Assembly: GCA_038405435.1 (NCBI GenBank)
Contig: JBBYHZ010000007.1
Origin: Dryocola clanedunensis_A
Lineage (GTDB): Bacteria > Pseudomonadota > Gammaproteobacteria > Enterobacterales > Enterobacteriaceae
Direction: 5' to 3' (one strand)
Length of the DNA: 64,000 nt
Part shown: positions 61,790-64,000 of the stretch, piece by piece
How the letters are laid out: the number at the start of each line of letters is the position of its first letter
Numbering within the stretch: the stretch's first letter is position 1
Position numbers and translations under genes: made by a program
Notes under the pieces: model-generated
Databases searched by the model: none
Told to the model about the DNA's origin: nothing
Seen by the model: the letters and a program-made list of their open reading frames with translations, nothing else

Positions 61790-62506
61790 ATGCAATCTGC
61801 AGAGCAGCGTCTGATCGACGGGCTTTTTGAAAGGCTGAAAAAAGCAGACGACAACAGCGCGCCACGCGAACCGGCGGCGGAGCAATTAATTCAGCAGCAC
61901 CTGGCCCGCCAGCCCGGTGCCGCCTACTACATGGCGCAGACCATCCTCATTCAGGAAGCGGCCATGAAGCAGCTCAACGCGCGCATTCAGGGGCTTGAAG
62001 GGCAAATCGCCCAGCTTCAACAGACGCCACGTCAGCAGCAGAGCAGCGGCGGTTTCCTGGCGGGGCTGTTCGGCGGTGGCGCAAACCGCGGTGCCGACCC
62101 TGCCCCCGATTCACAGCGCTATCAGCAGAACGCCGTCCCCGGCACCTACAATGCCCCGCAGATGGCGGCTCCGGGCTATGCCGCACCGCGCGGCGGCACG
62201 GGCTTTATGGCCGGCGCGTTACAGACCGCAGCGGGTGTGGCAGGCGGGGTGATCATGGCGGATATGCTCACCAGCATGTTCCACCATACGCAGCCGGAGG
62301 AGCTGGTGAATATCATCAATGAGTCCGCCCAGCCGGTGGACAACACGGCGGTTAATGCGGTCGAGGATTATAACCGGGCCGATGACAGCCAGTTTCTGAA
62401 TCAGGACGCGGGCCTGCCGCAGGACGACAGCAGCGACTTTGCCGACCCCGGCTTCGACGGCTTTGGTAACGACGATTTCGGCAACGACGACGATAACCTG
62501 ATTTAA
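61790..62506 (+). CDS. DUF2076 domain protein
   Basis: Protein of 238 aa belonging to the DUF2076 (COG3416-like) family, function unknown. The N-terminal 85 residues are helical (LIDGLFERLKKAD and a Gln-rich coiled coil QGLEGQIAQLQQ). A Gly-rich centre (GGFLAGLFGGGA) leads to a hydrophobic segment near 142-165 (GFMAGALQTAAGVAGGVIMA) that may span or touch a membrane. The C-terminus is strongly acidic (DFADPGFDGFGNDDFGNDDD). No signal peptide. It overlaps the convergent yaiI by 4 bp. Confidence 0.85.
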   Translation: MQSAEQRLIDGLFERLKKADDNSAPREPAAEQLIQQHLARQPGAAYYMAQTILIQEAAMKQLNARIQGLEGQIAQLQQTPRQQQSSGGFLAGLFGGGANRGADPAPDSQRYQQNAVPGTYNAPQMAAPGYAAPRGGTGFMAGALQTAAGVAGGVIMADMLTSMFHHTQPEELVNIINESAQPVDNTAVNAVEDYNRADDSQFLNQDAGLPQDDSSDFADPGFDGFGNDDFGNDDDNLI

Positions 62507-62964
62507 CCTTTGCCCGCGCGGCTTGCCGCCAGCAGCCACTTCTCCAGCTCGTTGGCGAACTGCTGGCGGTCGCGCTGGTTTAAGGTATCCGGCCCGCCGG
62601 TCTGTACGCCGCTTGCGCGCAGGGTATCCATAAAATCGCGCATGGTCAGCCGCTCGCGAATAGTGGCCGGGGTGTAGCGCTCACCTCGCGGGTTCAGCGC
62701 CACGGCGCCTTTTTCAATCACGTCTGCTGCCAGCGGAATATCGGCGGTGATCACCAGATCGCCGCTTTCGCAGCGGCGTACAATTTCGTTGTCCGCCACG
62801 TCAAAACCTGACGCCACCTGCAGGCTGCGAATAAAGCGGGACGGTGGCGTCTTCATCCCCTGGTTGGCAACCAGCGTCACCATGATCTGCGCGCGATCCG
62901 CTGCGCGAAACAGCACTTCTTTTATGACTTTTGGACACGCGTCGGCGTCCACCCAAATCTGCAT
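62503..62964 (-). CDS. yaiI: UPF0178 protein YaiI
   Basis: DUF188/UPF0178 protein of 153 aa (E. coli YaiI 152), with a PIN-like fold suggested for the family (conserved acidic residues in VDADACPKVIKEVL and VITADIPLAADVIEKGA). Function uncertain. Its ATG overlaps the stop of the DUF421 gene by one base (TAATG), so it is translated as part of that operon. Confidence 0.94.
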   Translation of the reverse strand: MQIWVDADACPKVIKEVLFRAADRAQIMVTLVANQGMKTPPSRFIRSLQVASGFDVADNEIVRRCESGDLVITADIPLAADVIEKGAVALNPRGERYTPATIRERLTMRDFMDTLRASGVQTGGPDTLNQRDRQQFANELEKWLLAASRAGKG

Positions 62965-63419
62965 TACGAACTCTTCTCTTCGGCGGGAATGATGGCGATC
63001 TTGCCGTTCTTTTCCAGAATGGCAAACTTTATCTGTTCCATGCGCTCAAGCCCCTGGGTGATGCGGGCCGACGAGAGCACGTCGTCGAGGGTAATGCCAG
63101 CCTTGCGCATTCGCTTACCCAGCGGGCGGCCATGCTCCACCAGAATGATCGGCGATCCGTCGATAAACAGCTCCACTTTGGGAAACCACTCTTTGATTTT
63201 GCCGAACAGGATATCCATCGCGATCAGGGTGATGATGGTGATGGCCGCGCCGGTGAAAGAAAAATCGTTGCCCAGCAGCGCCTGCTGGGTCGCCTCGCTG
63301 ATGATCAGCAGCAGGATAAAATCGAACGAGGTCATCTCAAGCAGCGTGCGCCGCCCGGCAATTTTCAGCACGATCATCAGCAGTATGTACATCCCGACCG
63401 CGCGCAATACGTTGTCCAT
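62964..63419 (-). CDS. DUF421 membrane protein
   Basis: Membrane protein of 151 aa with the YetF/YcaP-type DUF421 domain. Two or three N-terminal helices (MYILLMIVLKIAGR, FILLLIISEATQQALLG, ITIITLIAMDILFG) precede a cytoplasmic domain with LFIDGSPIILVEHGRPLGK. It is shorter than E. coli YcaP (about 230 aa), lacking much of the C-terminal part. It starts 9 bp after the upstream one-pass membrane protein gene. Confidence 0.88.
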   Translation of the reverse strand: MDNVLRAVGMYILLMIVLKIAGRRTLLEMTSFDFILLLIISEATQQALLGNDFSFTGAAITIITLIAMDILFGKIKEWFPKVELFIDGSPIILVEHGRPLGKRMRKAGITLDDVLSSARITQGLERMEQIKFAILEKNGKIAIIPAEEKSS

Positions 63420-63428
63420 TCCTGGCTC

Positions 63429-63944
63429 CTATGGCAGTACCCACTGGCTGATGGTCACCGGCTCGGCCCCTTTCAGCCTGAACGTTGACGTAAAATGTCC
63501 GGCAGACTGAGGCTGAGCCGTCAGCCACAGCGCCTGTTCTTTTCCTTCGTTAGCGGGCCACGTCAGCACCATTTCATGCTGGCTGGCATGGGTGATCATC
63601 GGCTGCGGCTGGAGAGTCTGAATCTGGAAGTTATCCATAAAGTCCTGGCCAAGGGTCAGGACCGTCGGCTGCCCGGTTGCGGATTTGACGCGAAGGGTGA
63701 AACTCTCGTCGCTCTGCGCCCGCATCACCCGCTGATGTTCTACCAGCAGGGTGCCTGCCGGGTTGCTACTGGTGGTCTGGCTTAGCCAGCCGTCTGAAAA
63801 AACGCCCAGTAATGAAAGCACTACCAGCAGCATCAGGCAGATGCCGCCCCATTTTTCAAGTTTCCACTCTTTAACCTGCCAGCGCATATCCTCTTCCACG
63901 GGATGCGTGCGGCTGGCGTACTCATCGATTACGCGTTTTCCCAT
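63429..63944 (-). CDS. One-pass membrane protein, function unknown
   Basis: Protein of 171 aa not recognised with certainty. One membrane helix (GGICLMLLVVLSLLGVFSDGW, residues about 33-53) follows a basic cytoplasmic N-terminus; the rest is predicted periplasmic and beta-rich, similar to an Ig-like domain (FTLRVKSATGQPTVLTLG, EMVLTWPANEGKEQALWLTA). ATG 63944 chosen because a GAGAGG ribosome site precedes it; GTG at 63950 lies in that site. First gene of a three-gene unit with DUF421 and yaiI. Confidence 0.75.
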   Translation of the reverse strand: MGKRVIDEYASRTHPVEEDMRWQVKEWKLEKWGGICLMLLVVLSLLGVFSDGWLSQTTSSNPAGTLLVEHQRVMRAQSDESFTLRVKSATGQPTVLTLGQDFMDNFQIQTLQPQPMITHASQHEMVLTWPANEGKEQALWLTAQPQSAGHFTSTFRLKGAEPVTISQWVLP

Positions 63945-64000
63945 AGCCACCTCTCAACGTTTTCTTAAGCGTAGCCGAATCGCCTGAAAGCGCGTTAAGC

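Overview
This is an ordinary stretch of enterobacterial core chromosome. Nearly every gene is recognisable as an orthologue of Escherichia coli K-12 genes from roughly minutes 8.7 to 10.5, and the order is conserved but inverted relative to K-12 numbering: ybaE, queC, fadM, ybaV, ppiD, hupB, lon, clpX, clpP, tig, bolA, yajG, ampG, cyoABCDE, yajR, yajQ, panE, yajL, thiI, xseB-ispA-dxs, yajO, pgpA-thiL-nusB-ribH-ribD-nrdR, yajI, tsx, secF-secD-yajC-tgt-queA, acpH, malZ, proY, brnQ, phoR-phoB, sbcD-sbcC, mak, rdgC, ppnP, aroM, yaiA, aroL, yaiI. Protein lengths usually agree with E. coli within a few residues. The host is therefore a member of the Enterobacteriaceae close to Escherichia, Enterobacter or Klebsiella; the genus cannot be fixed from this window. 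No phage, insertion sequence, integrase, tRNA, rRNA or CRISPR array was seen.

Layout. 0-6 kb: ybaE regulator, queC (preQ0 synthesis), FadR-controlled thioesterase fadM, ybaV, and the membrane chaperone ppiD. 5.7-13.1 kb: nucleoid protein HU-beta and the proteostasis block lon, clpX, clpP, tig, then bolA; lon and clpP each have a clear heat-shock (sigma-32) promoter. 13.4-20.8 kb: yajG-ampG and the cytochrome bo3 oxidase operon cyoABCDE. 20.9-30.3 kb: yajR, yajQ, panE-yajL, thiI, and the isoprenoid operon xseB-ispA-dxs with yajO. 30.3-34.4 kb: pgpA, thiL, nusB, ribH, ribD, nrdR. 34.5-36.6 kb: yajI lipoprotein and the nucleoside channel tsx with CRP and PurR-like sites. 36.6-42.1 kb: secF, secD, yajC, tgt, queA, which with queC gives three queuosine-pathway genes in one window. 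42.2-47.3 kb: acpH, then a peroxiredoxin and a TrkG-type potassium transporter that K-12 lacks at this place, then malZ. 47.3-52.7 kb: proY, brnQ, phoR, phoB (Pho box visible). 52.8-59.6 kb: sbcDC nuclease, fructokinase mak, rdgC, ppnP. 59.7-61.5 kb: aroM, yaiA, aroL with TrpR and TyrR operators. 61.8-64 kb: a small accessory set (DUF2076 protein, yaiI, a DUF421 membrane protein and a one-pass membrane protein).

The most useful second-look items are the TrkG-type transporter at a core locus (TrkG of K-12 lies on the Rac prophage), an OxyR-like palindrome upstream of the neighbouring peroxiredoxin, the translationally coupled yaiI-DUF421-membrane protein operon, a pgpA gene without an ATG start, and an 88-bp tandem REP/BIME array after tsx. 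I saw no convincing novel defence, mobile or biosynthetic system. Comparisons to E. coli are from memory of those proteins, not from a database search.
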